A stretch of 64,000 nt of DNA from Streptomyces sp. NBC_01198 (GTDB taxonomy: Bacteria > Actinomycetota > Actinomycetes > Streptomycetales > Streptomycetaceae), in assembly GCF_036010485.1 (NCBI RefSeq), contig NZ_CP108568.1, positions 1,860,001-1,924,000 of the forward strand. Direction: 5' to 3'. This document shows, one piece after another, positions 36,108-45,363 of the stretch; position 1 is the stretch's first letter; each line of letters opens with the position of its first letter. The position numbers were made by a program, and so were the translations under genes. The notes under the pieces are model-generated. The model was not told the DNA's origin and ran no database searches. It saw only the letters and a list, made by a program, of their open reading frames with translations.

Positions 36108-37268
36108 TCAGCCGCGCGCCTGGCCCGCGGGGGCCGGGGTGGCGAGCAGGGCCACCGTCAGATCGCGGACCAGCGACTTGCGTTCGTAGTCGTCCAGCTC
36201 CACCAGGCCCCGTTCGGCGATCCCGCGCAGGGTGTCGGCCACCGCGGTCAGGACGTCGTCGAGCACCACCCTGCGCTGCCTGGCCTCCAGCGAGGCGATC
36301 CTGGCCCGCCGCATCGCCCCCGCCACCTCCGGGGCGTACTCCAGCCGGACCGGGGTCACCGAGAAGACCTCCACGCCCACTTCGCGCATCGCGGCGGCCA
36401 CCAGCCGGCCCAGCTCGTCGCCGAGCCGGTCGCAGTCCCGCAGCGTGACCGCGTCACCGCGGAAGTCGTCGGCCGGGTGCCGGGACACCGCGCGGGCGAC
36501 CGCCGCCTCGACCTCCTCGCGCAGCAGCCGGGTGCAGTCGTCCACCGCGAAGGCGGCCCGCGCGGTCTCCCTGATCCGCCACACCAGCAGCACGGTGAGC
36601 TGGACCGGGGTACCGTACGCGTCCACCGCGTCGATCGGGCGGCTGCGCCAGTGCCGCAGCGAGACGTCCATCCGGCGCCGCCTGAGCAGCGGGCTGATCC
36701 ACAGCAGCCCGGTGCGGCGGACGGTGCCACGGTAGCCGCCGTGCCGGGTGAGCACCCAGACGCTGCCGGGCCGGCCGCGTACCAGCCCGCAGGCCGCGAG
36801 GGCGGCGACCGCGCCGATCAGCACCAGGCCGCTCCACAGCCCGCTCCCCCGGGTCGCGTCGCCCGGCGGGTCCGGGACCAGGCCACCGGTCGGCGGCAGC
36901 GGCAGCAGCCCGGCCCGCCACAGCAGCCAGCCCGCCGCACCGACCGCGGCGAGCAGCACGCCCGCCGCCGTCCAGCCCGGCAGGCACGGCCCGGACCGCT
37001 CGGTGAGCGCGTCGGCGGACACGCCCGCCGGCGGCTGGACGCGGGGCATCGGTACGGTCTGGTCGGTGCCGGACCCCGGCTGCCCGGGGACGTCGGGCTG
37101 CGCGGGGACGTCGGGCTGCGCGGGGACGTCGGGCTGCGCGGCGCGATCGGCGGGCTCGGGGCGTGCCGCGTCGGCGGAACGGTCCTGGCCGTCACCGTGG
37201 TCGGCGTGCTCGGCGCCGGCGGGGTGGTCGGGGGGCTCGGTCGGTGCGGCGGTGCCGGGTGAGCTCAC
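36108..37268 (-). CDS. SPFH/Band 7 domain membrane protein
   Basis: A 386-residue protein. The N-terminal about 75 residues are a Pro/Asp/Ala-rich disordered tail that includes three A-Q-P-D-V-P-type repeats. Two membrane helices follow at about 100-165. The SPFH domain runs from G-S-V-W-V-L-T-R-H to about residue 310, with L-T-V-L-L-V-W-R-I and V-F-S-V-T-P-V-R-L-E-Y-A. A charged helix (A-R-I-A-S-L-E-A-R-Q-R-R) is typical of Band 7 oligomers. Such proteins form membrane scaffolds. GTG 37268 overlaps the stop of the upstream NlpC gene (GTGA). Confidence 0.85.
   Translation of the reverse strand: MSSPGTAAPTEPPDHPAGAEHADHGDGQDRSADAARPEPADRAAQPDVPAQPDVPAQPDVPGQPGSGTDQTVPMPRVQPPAGVSADALTERSGPCLPGWTAAGVLLAAVGAAGWLLWRAGLLPLPPTGGLVPDPPGDATRGSGLWSGLVLIGAVAALAACGLVRGRPGSVWVLTRHGGYRGTVRRTGLLWISPLLRRRRMDVSLRHWRSRPIDAVDAYGTPVQLTVLLVWRIRETARAAFAVDDCTRLLREEVEAAVARAVSRHPADDFRGDAVTLRDCDRLGDELGRLVAAAMREVGVEVFSVTPVRLEYAPEVAGAMRRARIASLEARQRRVVLDDVLTAVADTLRGIAERGLVELDDYERKSLVRDLTVALLATPAPAGQARG
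37085..37138 (-). repeat. Three tandem 18-bp repeats inside the SPFH gene
   Basis: CGGGGACGTCGGGCTGCG (plus strand) occurs three times in a row without mismatch, encoding a six-residue A-Q-P-D-V-P unit in the disordered N-terminus. The repeat keeps the frame, so copy-number change would only alter linker length. Confidence 0.85.
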
Positions 37269-38506
37269 GAGAACAGTCGCCTCCACATCTCGGGTCCGGG
37301 ATATCCGTCGGCGCGGCGGCCCGACCAGCCTTGGGCCCGCTGGAAGGCCTCGACCTTGCGCCGGTCGGCCTCGTGCCAGTTGCGGCTGGGGCGGTAGCCC
37401 GCGCCGAAGCCCTTGGCGACCAGCCGGCGGCCGAGCGCCAGGACGCTGTCGTTGCTGCGCCCGGGCCGGAACGCGCCGGCCCCGGGGTAGACCGGGACGC
37501 CGGCCGCGGCCTCACCGGTGCGCGGGGCGCTGCCGGGCACGTCGTGGCCCTGGTGCCTGACCAGGTACGCCCACGTGGTGGGACCCGGCAGGCCGTCGGC
37601 GTCGGCGCCGGTCCAGCCCTGGGCGCGCTGGAAGGCGGCGGTGGCCCTGCGGTCTGACCCGCTCCACACCGGGCCCGGGCCGATCCGGTAGTGGGCGCCG
37701 GCGCCGCGGCCGACCAGCAGCGTGCCCAGACGGGTGACGGCGCCGCCCGAGCGGCCCGGCCCGAAGGCGGCCCGGCCGGGGTAGCCGGTGGCGTCGCCCG
37801 TCTTGGCGCCGCCGGCGCCGGACGTCAGGTGCCGGTAGCGGTAGGGGACGTATCCGGCGGAGTGGGCCCAGTAGGCGTACGGCGTCGTCCTGACCCTGGC
37901 CCGCGGGGCGGTCTGCTCGTAGGCGGTGTAGCGGGTGCGGGCGTCGTCCGTCCAGCCCGCGAAGATCACGGCGTGCGAACCCTTCTGCGGGTCGGCCGTG
38001 TTGTGGAAGAGCAGCATGTCACCGGGCCGCAGCTGGGCGCGGGTGATGCGTACCGCGTAGTCGTCGAGGTTGCCGGTCCAGGCGCTGACGCCGAGCCCCC
38101 AGGCCATGGAGACGAAGCCGGAGCAGTCCTGCCGGTAACCGTCCTTCCAGTGCGCGGTCATGCTGTACGGCACCGCGGCCGCCACCCAGGCCCTGGCCCG
38201 TTGCAGGATCTGGGCGCGGGTCAGCCGCAGCGGGGTGGCCGCGGTGGCGGTGCCCGGCGCGGCCAGGGTGCCGCGGCCGGTGGCGTAGCCGGTGACCGCG
38301 GCGGGGCGGGGCGCCGCCGTGACGGTGGCGGCGGTGCCGCCGAGCGCGGTGCCCGCGGCGGCGGCCACCACCAGCATCCTGGTGGCGCCGGTGCTGGTGG
38401 TGGCGCAGGTCTCGCGGGCCATGGAGTCGGCGAGGCGCTGCCGGGCGCAGCCCTCGCAGCCGCACGCGGGCGGCGGGTCGACGTCGTCGAACAGCGGCAT
38501 CGACAT
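37265..38506 (-). CDS. NlpC/P60-type cell wall hydrolase with C-terminal peptidoglycan-binding repeats
   Basis: A 413-residue protein. A Cys-rich N-terminus (C-G-C-E-G-C) precedes a hydrophobic segment at about 40-65. The amidase-like domain (about 90-225) has the catalytic cysteine in Y-R-Q-D-C-S-G-F-V-S and the histidine in G-S-H-A-V-I-F-A-G-W. Two C-terminal repeats follow, each with F-Q-R-A-Q-G-W-(T/S)-G, D-G-(L/Y)-P-G-P and a closing aromatic/Leu, the streptomycete peptidoglycan-binding fold. It probably trims cell-wall peptides. It is coupled to the SPFH gene. ATG 38506 is preceded by GGAGGAG. Confidence 0.83.
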   Translation of the reverse strand: MSMPLFDDVDPPPACGCEGCARQRLADSMARETCATTSTGATRMLVVAAAAGTALGGTAATVTAAPRPAAVTGYATGRGTLAAPGTATAATPLRLTRAQILQRARAWVAAAVPYSMTAHWKDGYRQDCSGFVSMAWGLGVSAWTGNLDDYAVRITRAQLRPGDMLLFHNTADPQKGSHAVIFAGWTDDARTRYTAYEQTAPRARVRTTPYAYWAHSAGYVPYRYRHLTSGAGGAKTGDATGYPGRAAFGPGRSGGAVTRLGTLLVGRGAGAHYRIGPGPVWSGSDRRATAAFQRAQGWTGADADGLPGPTTWAYLVRHQGHDVPGSAPRTGEAAAGVPVYPGAGAFRPGRSNDSVLALGRRLVAKGFGAGYRPSRNWHEADRRKVEAFQRAQGWSGRRADGYPGPEMWRRLFS

Positions 38507-38642
38507 GCGCACCACTCCTCCGTGATCGGGCGTCACTTCCCCTTGGTACCCGATTTCCCCGGAAACTTGACGAAACCGGTGATATCAACACAGGAGAGGG
38601 TGAATCGCCCGACCGCGGGGGCGGTGCGGACCCGAAGGGGCG

Positions 38643-39506
38643 TCAGCCGGCCAGCGCGGGCGTCTCGGTCGGGGTGGCCTGCAGCGCGATGACCCGCTTG
38701 GCCTCCTTGAGCACCTGGTCGCGCAGCTTCGCCGGGGTCAGCGAGGAGTGCACGTTCTTCACGACGGCCCCGTTGATCTCCACGACGGGCACCGAGCCGT
38801 TGGCCGAGGAGGCGAAGTCGCGCTGCGACTCGTCCACCCAGCCCTCGTGGTCGAGCTGCTCGATGCACGGGTCGAAGCTGGCGGTCTTGATCTTGCCGGC
38901 CTTGGCGGCCAGCTTCTTCATCAGCTTCTCGCTGGCCAGCGCGTCGTTCCTGGGGTCGGTGGGCTGGTGCTTCCACAGCTCGCCGACGAAGGCGGTGAAG
39001 CGGCTCTGGTCCTGCGCGCAGGCCGCGGCGTTCGCCGCCACCAGGGCGCCGGTGCCGCCGTACTGCTGGTCCGACGCGGTCACCAGGCGGTACTGGAACT
39101 GCACCTGGCCGGTGGTCAGCAGCTGCTGGAAGGTCGCCTCGTACTCCTCGTGGAACGCCTTGGAGTCCGGGCTGCGCAGGTCCTCGTAGACCGTGACGGT
39201 CACCGGGACCGTCGGGTGCACCGGGATGCCGAGCTTGGGGCCCGCGGAGGGGGTGGGGCTGGGCGACGCGCCGTCCGGCGGCGGGGACGTCGGCGGCTGG
39301 GCCGCGACCACCGCGCCACTGGGCTCGGAGACCTTGGTGTCCTTGTTGCCGCGCACATGCGCGCCGATCACCGCGGACACGCCGAAGACCACCGCCATCG
39401 CCGTCACGCCGATCGCGTACGGGCGCAGCCGGTCGAAAAGGGTCTTGCGCTTCTTCTTCGGGGCCGCCGAACCGCCCGGAGTGTCGGGTCCCTTGGACTC
39501 CGTCAT
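38643..39506 (-). CDS. DsbA-fold (thioredoxin-like) membrane-anchored protein lacking the CxxC pair
   Basis: A 287-residue protein with one N-terminal membrane helix (about 32-52), a Pro/Ser linker, and a DsbA-like domain from about residue 105. Where relatives have a Cys-Pro-x-Cys active site after the first strand, this protein reads V-Y-E-D-L-R-S-P-D-S-K, with Ser at both positions. The cis-Pro loop G-S-V-P-V-V-E-I is kept, as are two other cysteines (A-A-C-A-Q-D and F-D-P-C-I-E). It is therefore unlikely to be a standard oxidoreductase and may be a chaperone or binding protein outside the membrane. ATG 39506 follows GAGGTGG. Confidence 0.8.
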   Translation of the reverse strand: MTESKGPDTPGGSAAPKKKRKTLFDRLRPYAIGVTAMAVVFGVSAVIGAHVRGNKDTKVSEPSGAVVAAQPPTSPPPDGASPSPTPSAGPKLGIPVHPTVPVTVTVYEDLRSPDSKAFHEEYEATFQQLLTTGQVQFQYRLVTASDQQYGGTGALVAANAAACAQDQSRFTAFVGELWKHQPTDPRNDALASEKLMKKLAAKAGKIKTASFDPCIEQLDHEGWVDESQRDFASSANGSVPVVEINGAVVKNVHSSLTPAKLRDQVLKEAKRVIALQATPTETPALAG

Positions 39507-39558
39507 TGCTACGCCACCTCGATCATCCGCACTGCTCTCGCGCATTTCTACCATCGGT

Positions 39559-39588
39559 CCCGGGAGCCCCGTTAACGGGGCTCCCGGG
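39559..39588 (-). terminator. Terminator hairpin after dxs
   Basis: A perfect 30-base palindrome (arms beginning CCCGGGAGCCCCG around a TTAA centre) lies 28 bases beyond the dxs stop codon, before the DsbA-like gene. Confidence 0.7.
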
Positions 39589-39616
39589 CGGGGACGGCAG
39601 GGCGCCCGCGGCGCGG

Positions 39617-41569
39617 TCAGTCCTGGGCGAGCCCGGCGGTGGCGCCGGCGCCGCCGCCGGCCGCCACATCGGCCGCCTCGTCGGCGAACCGGCCGTCGAT
39701 GGTGGCGACCACGCCGGTGACCTGGCGGGCGATGTCCGGCGCCGTCAGGCCGATCGCGGCCATCACGTCCTTGCGGGAGCCCTGCGCGAGGAACTGCGAG
39801 GGGATGCCGAAGTCGCGCAGCGGAACGTCCACCTCGGCGTCGCGCAGCGCCTGGGCGATGGTCGAGCCGACACCGCCGACCCTGAGGTTGTCCTCGACGG
39901 TGACCACCAGGCGGTGCTTGGCGGCCAGCCCCGGCAACGCCTCGTCCACCGGCTTGACCCAGCGCGGGTCGACCACGGTGCTGGTGATGCCCTGGGCGTC
40001 GAGCAGCGCGGCGATCTCCAGGCACATCGGGGCCAGCGCGCCCACCGACACCAGCAGCACGTCCGGCTGCCCGTCGCCGGCCGGCTCGCGCAGCACGTCC
40101 ATGCCGCCGATCCGGCCGACCGCGGCGACCGCGGGGCCGACCGCGCCCTTGGAGTAGCGCACCACGGTGGGGGCGTCCTCGACCTCGACGGCCTCCCGAA
40201 GCTGGGCCCTGACCTGGTCGGCGTCGCGCGGGGCGGCCATCCGCAGGCCCGGGACGACCTGCAGGATCGACATGTCCCACATGCCGTTGTGGCTCGGCCC
40301 GTCACTGCCGGTGATACCCGCCCGGTCCAGGACGAAGGTGACACCGCACTTGTGCAGGGCCACGTCCATCAGCACCTGGTCGAAGGCCCGGTTGAGGAAG
40401 GTGGCGTAGACCGCGAAGACCGGGTGCAGGCCGCCGGTGGCCAGGCCCGCCGCCGAGACGGCGCCGTGCTGCTCGGCGATGCCGACGTCGTAGACCCGGT
40501 CGGGGAAGGCGGCGGCGAATTTGGTCAGGCCCACCGGGTGCAGCATCGCGGCGGTGATGGCCACGATGTCGGACCGCTCCCTGCCCAGCTCCAGCATCTC
40601 GTCGCCGAAGACCGAGGTCCAGTCGGCGCCGGCCGCCGCGATCGGCAGCCCGGTGTCGGGGTGGATCGGGCCGATGCCGTGGAAGCGGTCGGTCTCGTCG
40701 CGCAGGGCCGGGGTGTAGCCGCGGCCCTTCTCGGTGATGCAGTGCACGATGACCGGCCCGCCGAAGCGCCGGGCGCGCTGCAGCGCGGACTCCACGGCCT
40801 CGATGTCGTGGCCGTCGATCGGGCCGACGTACTTCAGGCCCAGGTCCTCGAACATCCCCTGCGGGGTGATGAAGTCCTTGAGGCCCTTCTTGGCGCCGTG
40901 CAGCGTCTCGTAGAGCGGGCGGCCGATGAGCGGGGTGCGCTCCAGCACCTCCTTGGTGCGGGCCAGGAACTGCTCGTAGCCGTCGGTGGTGCGCAGGGTC
41001 GCCAGGTGGTTGGCGAGGCCGCCGATGGTCGGCGAGTACGACCACTCGTTGTCGTTGACCACGATCACCAGCGGGCGGTCCTTGGCGGCGGCGATGTTGT
41101 TCAGCGCCTCCCAGGCCATGCCGCCGGTGAGGGCTCCGTCGCCGATGACGGCGACGACGTGGTCGTCGCGGCCGCGCAGCTCGTTGGCCTTGGCCAGGCC
41201 GTCGGCCCAGCCCAGCACGGTCGAGGCGTGGCTGTTCTCGATGACGTCGTGCTCGGACTCGGCGCGCGAGGGGTAACCGGACAGGCCCCCCGTGGCCTTG
41301 AGCCGGGAGAAGTCCTGGCGGCCGGTCAGCAGCTTGTGCACGTAGGCCTGGTGGCCGGTGTCGAACAGGATGCGGTCGGCGGGCGAGTGGAAGACCCGGT
41401 GCAGTGCGATGGTCAGCTCCACCACGCCCAGGTTCGGGCCGAGATGACCGCCGGTCTTGGCGACCGCTTCCACCAGGAAGGTGCGGATCTCGCCGGCCAG
41501 CTCCACGAGCTGCTGCGGGTCGAGCCGATCGAGGTCGCGGGGTCCGTTGATACGGGTCAGCACAGCCAC
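39617..41569 (-). CDS. dxs: 1-deoxy-D-xylulose-5-phosphate synthase Dxs
   Basis: A 650-residue thiamine-diphosphate enzyme that joins pyruvate and glyceraldehyde-3-phosphate, the first step of the MEP isoprenoid pathway. Signatures: [13 protein letters not shown] near residue 75, the ThDP motif [10 protein letters not shown] near 145, and [15 protein letters not shown] near 413 in the pyrimidine-binding domain. GTG 41569 has GGAGG at 5 bases. Isoprenoids for quinones, carotenoids and terpenoids start here. No other MEP gene is in the window. Confidence 0.95.
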   Translation of the reverse strand: MAVLTRINGPRDLDRLDPQQLVELAGEIRTFLVEAVAKTGGHLGPNLGVVELTIALHRVFHSPADRILFDTGHQAYVHKLLTGRQDFSRLKATGGLSGYPSRAESEHDVIENSHASTVLGWADGLAKANELRGRDDHVVAVIGDGALTGGMAWEALNNIAAAKDRPLVIVVNDNEWSYSPTIGGLANHLATLRTTDGYEQFLARTKEVLERTPLIGRPLYETLHGAKKGLKDFITPQGMFEDLGLKYVGPIDGHDIEAVESALQRARRFGGPVIVHCITEKGRGYTPALRDETDRFHGIGPIHPDTGLPIAAAGADWTSVFGDEMLELGRERSDIVAITAAMLHPVGLTKFAAAFPDRVYDVGIAEQHGAVSAAGLATGGLHPVFAVYATFLNRAFDQVLMDVALHKCGVTFVLDRAGITGSDGPSHNGMWDMSILQVVPGLRMAAPRDADQVRAQLREAVEVEDAPTVVRYSKGAVGPAVAAVGRIGGMDVLREPAGDGQPDVLLVSVGALAPMCLEIAALLDAQGITSTVVDPRWVKPVDEALPGLAAKHRLVVTVEDNLRVGGVGSTIAQALRDAEVDVPLRDFGIPSQFLAQGSRKDVMAAIGLTAPDIARQVTGVVATIDGRFADEAADVAAGGGAGATAGLAQD

Positions 41570-41782
41570 CCGTTCCTCCTCTGCCTGTCGCTCCCGGCCG
41601 ATCTGGCCTTGGACGAGTCTAATGTTCCGGTTCACGACGCGACGGGCGGCCCCTGGCGATGTCCGTCACGGCGTTGTCTGCCCTCCTTTCCGTGCGCCCG
41701 CACACGCCAAACCGCCGGGCGGTCCTGGGGGCCAGGTCCGTCCGGCGGTGCGGGATGTGCGTGCGGTGCTGCGTGCGGCGGT

Positions 41783-41804
41783 GCGCGGCGGTCACCCGCC
41801 GCGC
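41783..41804 (-). terminator. Hairpin after xylH
   Basis: A perfect 9-bp stem (GCGCGGCGG and complement) with loop TCAC lies 13 bases beyond the xylH stop, before dxs. No T-run. Confidence 0.5.
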
Positions 41805-41816
41805 GCCGGCGGGGTG

Positions 41817-43100
41817 TTACGCCCGGCCGGAGGAGCGCTGCGTGCGGCGCGACACGGAGTCGACGACGACGGCAGCGAGCAGAACCGCACCGGTGATCAT
41901 GTACTGGATCGACTGGTCCATGTTGAGCAGGTCGAGACCGGTCTGGATGGACTGGATGACCAGCATGCCGAGCAGGGCAGACCAGACGTTGCCGCGACCG
42001 CCGAACAGGCTCGTACCGCCGATGACGGCGGCGGCGATGGCGAGCATCAGCAGGTTGCCGGTACCGGCCTGCAGGGTCGCGGTGTAGGTCTGGCCGGCCA
42101 GGAACAGGCCGCCGATGGCCGCGAAGCCGCCGGAGATCGCGAAGACCACGATACGGATCATGGCGACGTTGATACCGGCACGGCGGGCGGCCTCGATGCT
42201 GCCGCCGACCGCGAAGACCTTGCGGCCGAAGGTGGTACGGCGCAGCACGAAGTCGCAGATCACCAGGGTGGCCAGGAAGATCACCAGCGCGTTGGGCACA
42301 CCGGCGGACTTGTTGAGCACGTACGCGGCCACGTAGGCCACCACGGCCAGCGCGATGGTGCGCACCAGGATCTCGCTGGTGGGCCGGTAGGGCACACCGG
42401 CGGACCGGCGGCGGCCCTGGTCGACCAGCGAGCCGATCAGCAGCGCGGCGACACCCAAGGTGGCCAGGATGTACGCGCCGGCGATGCTCTGGTTCATGAA
42501 GAAGGAGCGCTGGCCCAGGATGTGCAGCAGGCCCTTGTCCTGGATCGTGAGGCTGCCGGTGCCGCGCAGCAGCCACTGCATCAGACCGGTCCAGCCCAGG
42601 AAGCCCGCCAGGGTGACGACGAACGCGGGGACGCCGATCTTGGCGAAGAAGAAGCCGTGGATCGCGCCGATGGCTATACCGGTGAGCACGGTCAGCACGA
42701 CCGCGACCCAGGCGTTCAGCCCGTGCGTGACGCTGAGGCTGGCGAACACCGCGGAGGCCAGGCCGCTGACCGAGGCGACCGACAGGTCGATCTCGCCGAG
42801 CAGCAGCACGAAGACCAGGCCGACGGCGAGCATGCCGGTCCCGGCCATGAAGTAGCTGATGTTGACCATGTTCGCCGAGCTCAGGAACAGGCTGTCCTTG
42901 AGCTGGAAGATGGTCCAGATGATGATCAGCGCGATGATGACCGGCAGCGAGCCGAGCTCGCCGCCCTTGAGCTTGCGCTTGAACTCGGTGAGGTAGCCCT
43001 TGAAGCCCTCCTCACGGACCAGCAGCCGTGGGTCGACCGTGGCAACGGCCGGCGGCGGCACCTCGTCACGCCGCTGGTGCATCGTGGTCTTGTCGCTCAC
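41817..43100 (-). CDS. xylH: Xylose-type sugar ABC transporter permease
   Basis: A 427-residue BPD_transp_2 family permease with about ten helices. The conserved E-I-D-L-S-V-A-S-V-S-G-L-A loop is near residue 110, and I-G-G-T-S-L-F-G-G-R-G near 360, both typical of XylH/RbsC/MmsB permeases. GTG 43100 overlaps the xylG stop by GTGA. With XylG and XylF it forms an ABC importer for a pentose, most likely xylose by synteny with the rok7B7-xylFGH block known in S. coelicolor. Confidence 0.9.
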   Translation of the reverse strand: MSDKTTMHQRRDEVPPPAVATVDPRLLVREEGFKGYLTEFKRKLKGGELGSLPVIIALIIIWTIFQLKDSLFLSSANMVNISYFMAGTGMLAVGLVFVLLLGEIDLSVASVSGLASAVFASLSVTHGLNAWVAVVLTVLTGIAIGAIHGFFFAKIGVPAFVVTLAGFLGWTGLMQWLLRGTGSLTIQDKGLLHILGQRSFFMNQSIAGAYILATLGVAALLIGSLVDQGRRRSAGVPYRPTSEILVRTIALAVVAYVAAYVLNKSAGVPNALVIFLATLVICDFVLRRTTFGRKVFAVGGSIEAARRAGINVAMIRIVVFAISGGFAAIGGLFLAGQTYTATLQAGTGNLLMLAIAAAVIGGTSLFGGRGNVWSALLGMLVIQSIQTGLDLLNMDQSIQYMITGAVLLAAVVVDSVSRRTQRSSGRA

Positions 43101-43876
43101 TGGGTCGCCTCCGCGTTGCGCGCCAGCCGGCGGGTCACGGCGTTGTCCGTGGCACCGGTGATCGCAGCGATGATCTGTTCGTTGGTGGTGCCCTGGACCG
43201 GGAACGCACCGTTGTTCTTGCCGAGGCGCAGCACGTGGACGGTGTCCGCGACGGCCGTGACGTCGGCCATGTTGTGGCTGATCAGGATCACGCCGAGCCG
43301 GCGCTCGCGCAGCCGCTCGACCAGGTCGAGCACCTGGGCGGTCTGCTCGACGCCGAGGGCGGCGGTCGGCTCGTCGAGGATGACGACCTTGGGGTCACCG
43401 ATCAGTGCGCGGGCGATGGCCACCACCTGTCGCTGACCGCCGGAGAGGCTGGCGATCGGTATTCTGACGCTGGGAATGCGGATCGACAGCGTGTTCAGAA
43501 GTTCGCGGGAGCGCTTTTCCATCGAGACCTCGTCGAGACTGCCGTAACGCAGCAGCTCCCGGCCGAGGTAGAGATTACCGACAACATCGAGGTTGTCGCA
43601 CAGCGCGAGGTCCTGGTAGACCGTGGCGATACCGAGACCCTGGGCGTCCTGCGGCCGGTTGATGTGCACCGGCCGCCCTTCCCACTCGATAATGCCCTCG
43701 TCGACGGGGTGAACGCCCGCGATCGTCTTGACCAGAGTCGACTTACCGGCTCCGTTGTCACCCACAAGGGCGACAACCTCTCCGGCGTGGACCTCCAGCT
43801 CGACATCGGTGAGGGCCTGGACCGCACCGAATCGCTTGGAGACTCCGCGCAACGCCAGCACGGGCGTAGCGGACAC
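43097..43876 (-). CDS. xylG: Xylose-type sugar ABC transporter ATPase (single ATPase domain)
   Basis: A 259-residue ATPase. Walker A is V-G-D-N-G-A-G-K-S-T near residue 39, the signature is L-S-G-G-Q-R-Q near 143 and Walker B is V-V-I-L-D-E-P-T near 163. It has one ATPase domain rather than the two seen in E. coli XylG, as is normal for the streptomycete operon. GTG 43876 is chosen because AAGGAG is 9 bases before it and directly abuts the ATG three codons earlier. Confidence 0.9.
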   Translation of the reverse strand: MSATPVLALRGVSKRFGAVQALTDVELEVHAGEVVALVGDNGAGKSTLVKTIAGVHPVDEGIIEWEGRPVHINRPQDAQGLGIATVYQDLALCDNLDVVGNLYLGRELLRYGSLDEVSMEKRSRELLNTLSIRIPSVRIPIASLSGGQRQVVAIARALIGDPKVVILDEPTAALGVEQTAQVLDLVERLRERRLGVILISHNMADVTAVADTVHVLRLGKNNGAFPVQGTTNEQIIAAITGATDNAVTRRLARNAEATQ

Positions 43877-44024
43877 GTGAACCATCTCCTTCGCCGCCTG
43901 ACCGGCGGGGATGCCGCGTGCTGAACTGAACAGCCGCGGAGGGAGTGCACGAAGCACAGGATTACAAAGTGAACGGGGAAGGGGTAGTACCCCCGCCCCG
44001 AATTATGCGTCCGCAAGCGTTTCC

Positions 44025-44075
44025 GTCCGGCGCCCCGCCCCTAGCGGGGTGTTTTGTCGGGACGGGGCGCCGGAC
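44025..44075. terminator. Alternative hairpins between xylF and xylG
   Basis: A long stem (GTCCGGCGCCCCG, 44025-44037, with 44063-44075) competes with an inner one (CCCCGC, 44033-44038, with GCGGGG, 44044-44049, followed by TGTTTT). In the 253-base gap of one operon it probably protects or limits transcripts, so that the binding protein is made in excess. Confidence 0.55.
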
Positions 44076-44129
44076 AGGCTTGCGGTTCGCGGTTCCTCCC
44101 GGAGGCCGGTCGGGACCGCGGGTGCCGGA

Positions 44130-45224
44130 CTAGGAGATGCCGGCGGCGGCGCAGGCCGAGGCGAAGTCCGCGGTGCAGATCTGGTCCTTGGTGTACAGAC
44201 CGTCCTTGACGACCGTGTCCTTGATGTTCGCCTTGGTCACCGAGAAGGCGGGCAGCAGCTTGGACGGGATCACGCCGCCGCCGAGCTGCTTGGCGGTGGT
44301 GTCGGCCACGCTCTTGAAGTCCTTGCCGTTGAGCAGGTCGACCGCGATCTCCGCGGTGGCGTCAGCCTCGGGCTTGTAGGGCTTGTAGATCGTGCTGGTC
44401 TGGGTGCCGGCCAGCAGCCGCTGCACACCCGCGAGCTCCGCGTCCTGACCGGTCAGCGGCGGGTTGATGTTCTGGCCCTTGAGGGAGGTCGCGATACCAC
44501 CGGCCATACCGTCGTTGGCCGAGTAGACGCCGGCGATGTTGTTCTTGCCGAGCTGGGTGATCGCGGCGGACATCTTCTGCGCGGCGACGGTGTCCTTCCA
44601 CAGACCGGACTGCTCGTAGGCGATCTTCACCTTGCCGTCCAGCACCTTGTGGGCGCCGGCCTTGAACATCGCGGCGTTCGGGTCGGCCGGGTCACCGTTG
44701 ATCATGACAACGTTAGCCTGCGGCGTGGCCTTCGGGCCCATGGCGTCGAGCAGGGCCTGGCCCTGGAGCTCGCCGATCTTCTCGTTGTCGTAGCTGACGT
44801 ACGCGGAGATCGGACCCTCGGCGAGGCGGTCGTAGGCGACGACCTTGATGCCCTTGTCGACAGCGGCCTGGACGGAGGACTTGATGCCGGTCGAGTCCTG
44901 GGCGTCCAGGATGAGGACCTTCACGCCCCGGGCGATCATGCTGCTGACCTGCTGCGCCTGCTTGGCCGGGTCACCGGCGGCGTTGTCGTACTGCACGTTG
45001 CAGTCCGCGCACAGCTCCTTGATCTTGGCCTCGATCAGCGGCTTGTCGAACTTCTCGTACCGGGTGGTCGCGTTCTCCGGCAGCAGCAGGCCGATGGACT
45101 TGTTGTCCTTGCTGCCACCGCTGGACCCCTTGTCGTCACCACCGGCCTTACCACAGGCGGCCATGGTGAGCGCGATCGAAACCGCAGCCGTCCCGACGAC
45201 GATTCGACGCGTCATTGCGTTCAT
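44130..45224 (-). CDS. xylF: Xylose-type sugar-binding lipoprotein
   Basis: A 364-residue periplasmic-binding-protein type 1 lipoprotein. The signal has R-R-I-V-V-G-T and lipobox M-A-A-C near residue 24. The mature part has I-G-L-L-L-P-E-N-A-T-T-R-Y, V-L-I-L-D-A-Q-D and V-V-A-Y-D-R-L-A, as in XylF. The late cysteines (D-Q-I-C-T-A and S-A-C-A-A-A-G) are near the C-terminus. First gene of xylFGH. ATG 45224 follows GGGAGG. A Rok7B7-type operator lies about 80 bases upstream. Confidence 0.9.
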   Translation of the reverse strand: MNAMTRRIVVGTAAVSIALTMAACGKAGGDDKGSSGGSKDNKSIGLLLPENATTRYEKFDKPLIEAKIKELCADCNVQYDNAAGDPAKQAQQVSSMIARGVKVLILDAQDSTGIKSSVQAAVDKGIKVVAYDRLAEGPISAYVSYDNEKIGELQGQALLDAMGPKATPQANVVMINGDPADPNAAMFKAGAHKVLDGKVKIAYEQSGLWKDTVAAQKMSAAITQLGKNNIAGVYSANDGMAGGIATSLKGQNINPPLTGQDAELAGVQRLLAGTQTSTIYKPYKPEADATAEIAVDLLNGKDFKSVADTTAKQLGGGVIPSKLLPAFSVTKANIKDTVVKDGLYTKDQICTADFASACAAAGIS

Positions 45225-45300
45225 GTGAGGTTGCCTCCCTGACAGGGCCGCAACACCGCGGCCGAGGTGCTGGTGAGTCAACTCCGGCTGACACCCTGTC

Positions 45301-45322
45301 GTCAAGAAGTAAACACTTAACG
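45301..45322 (-). promoter_or_regulatory. Candidate Rok7B7 operator before xylF
   Basis: On the minus strand, TTTACTTCTTGAC (45313 down to 45301) fits every position of the Rok7B7 consensus TTKAMKHSTTSAV as I remember it. It also overlaps TTGACG, a possible -35. The neighbouring AAACACTTAACG recurs as AAACACTCAAC on the minus strand at about 46687-46697 before the regulator gene. Confidence 0.55.
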
Positions 45323-45363
45323 AGATGGCAACGGCGCGTTTCGTTAGCTGTGTGAACGCTCAG

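Noticed and set aside
37085..37138. Short perfect repeats as a CRISPR array
   Set aside because: The 18-bp units are directly adjacent without spacers and lie in frame inside a gene.
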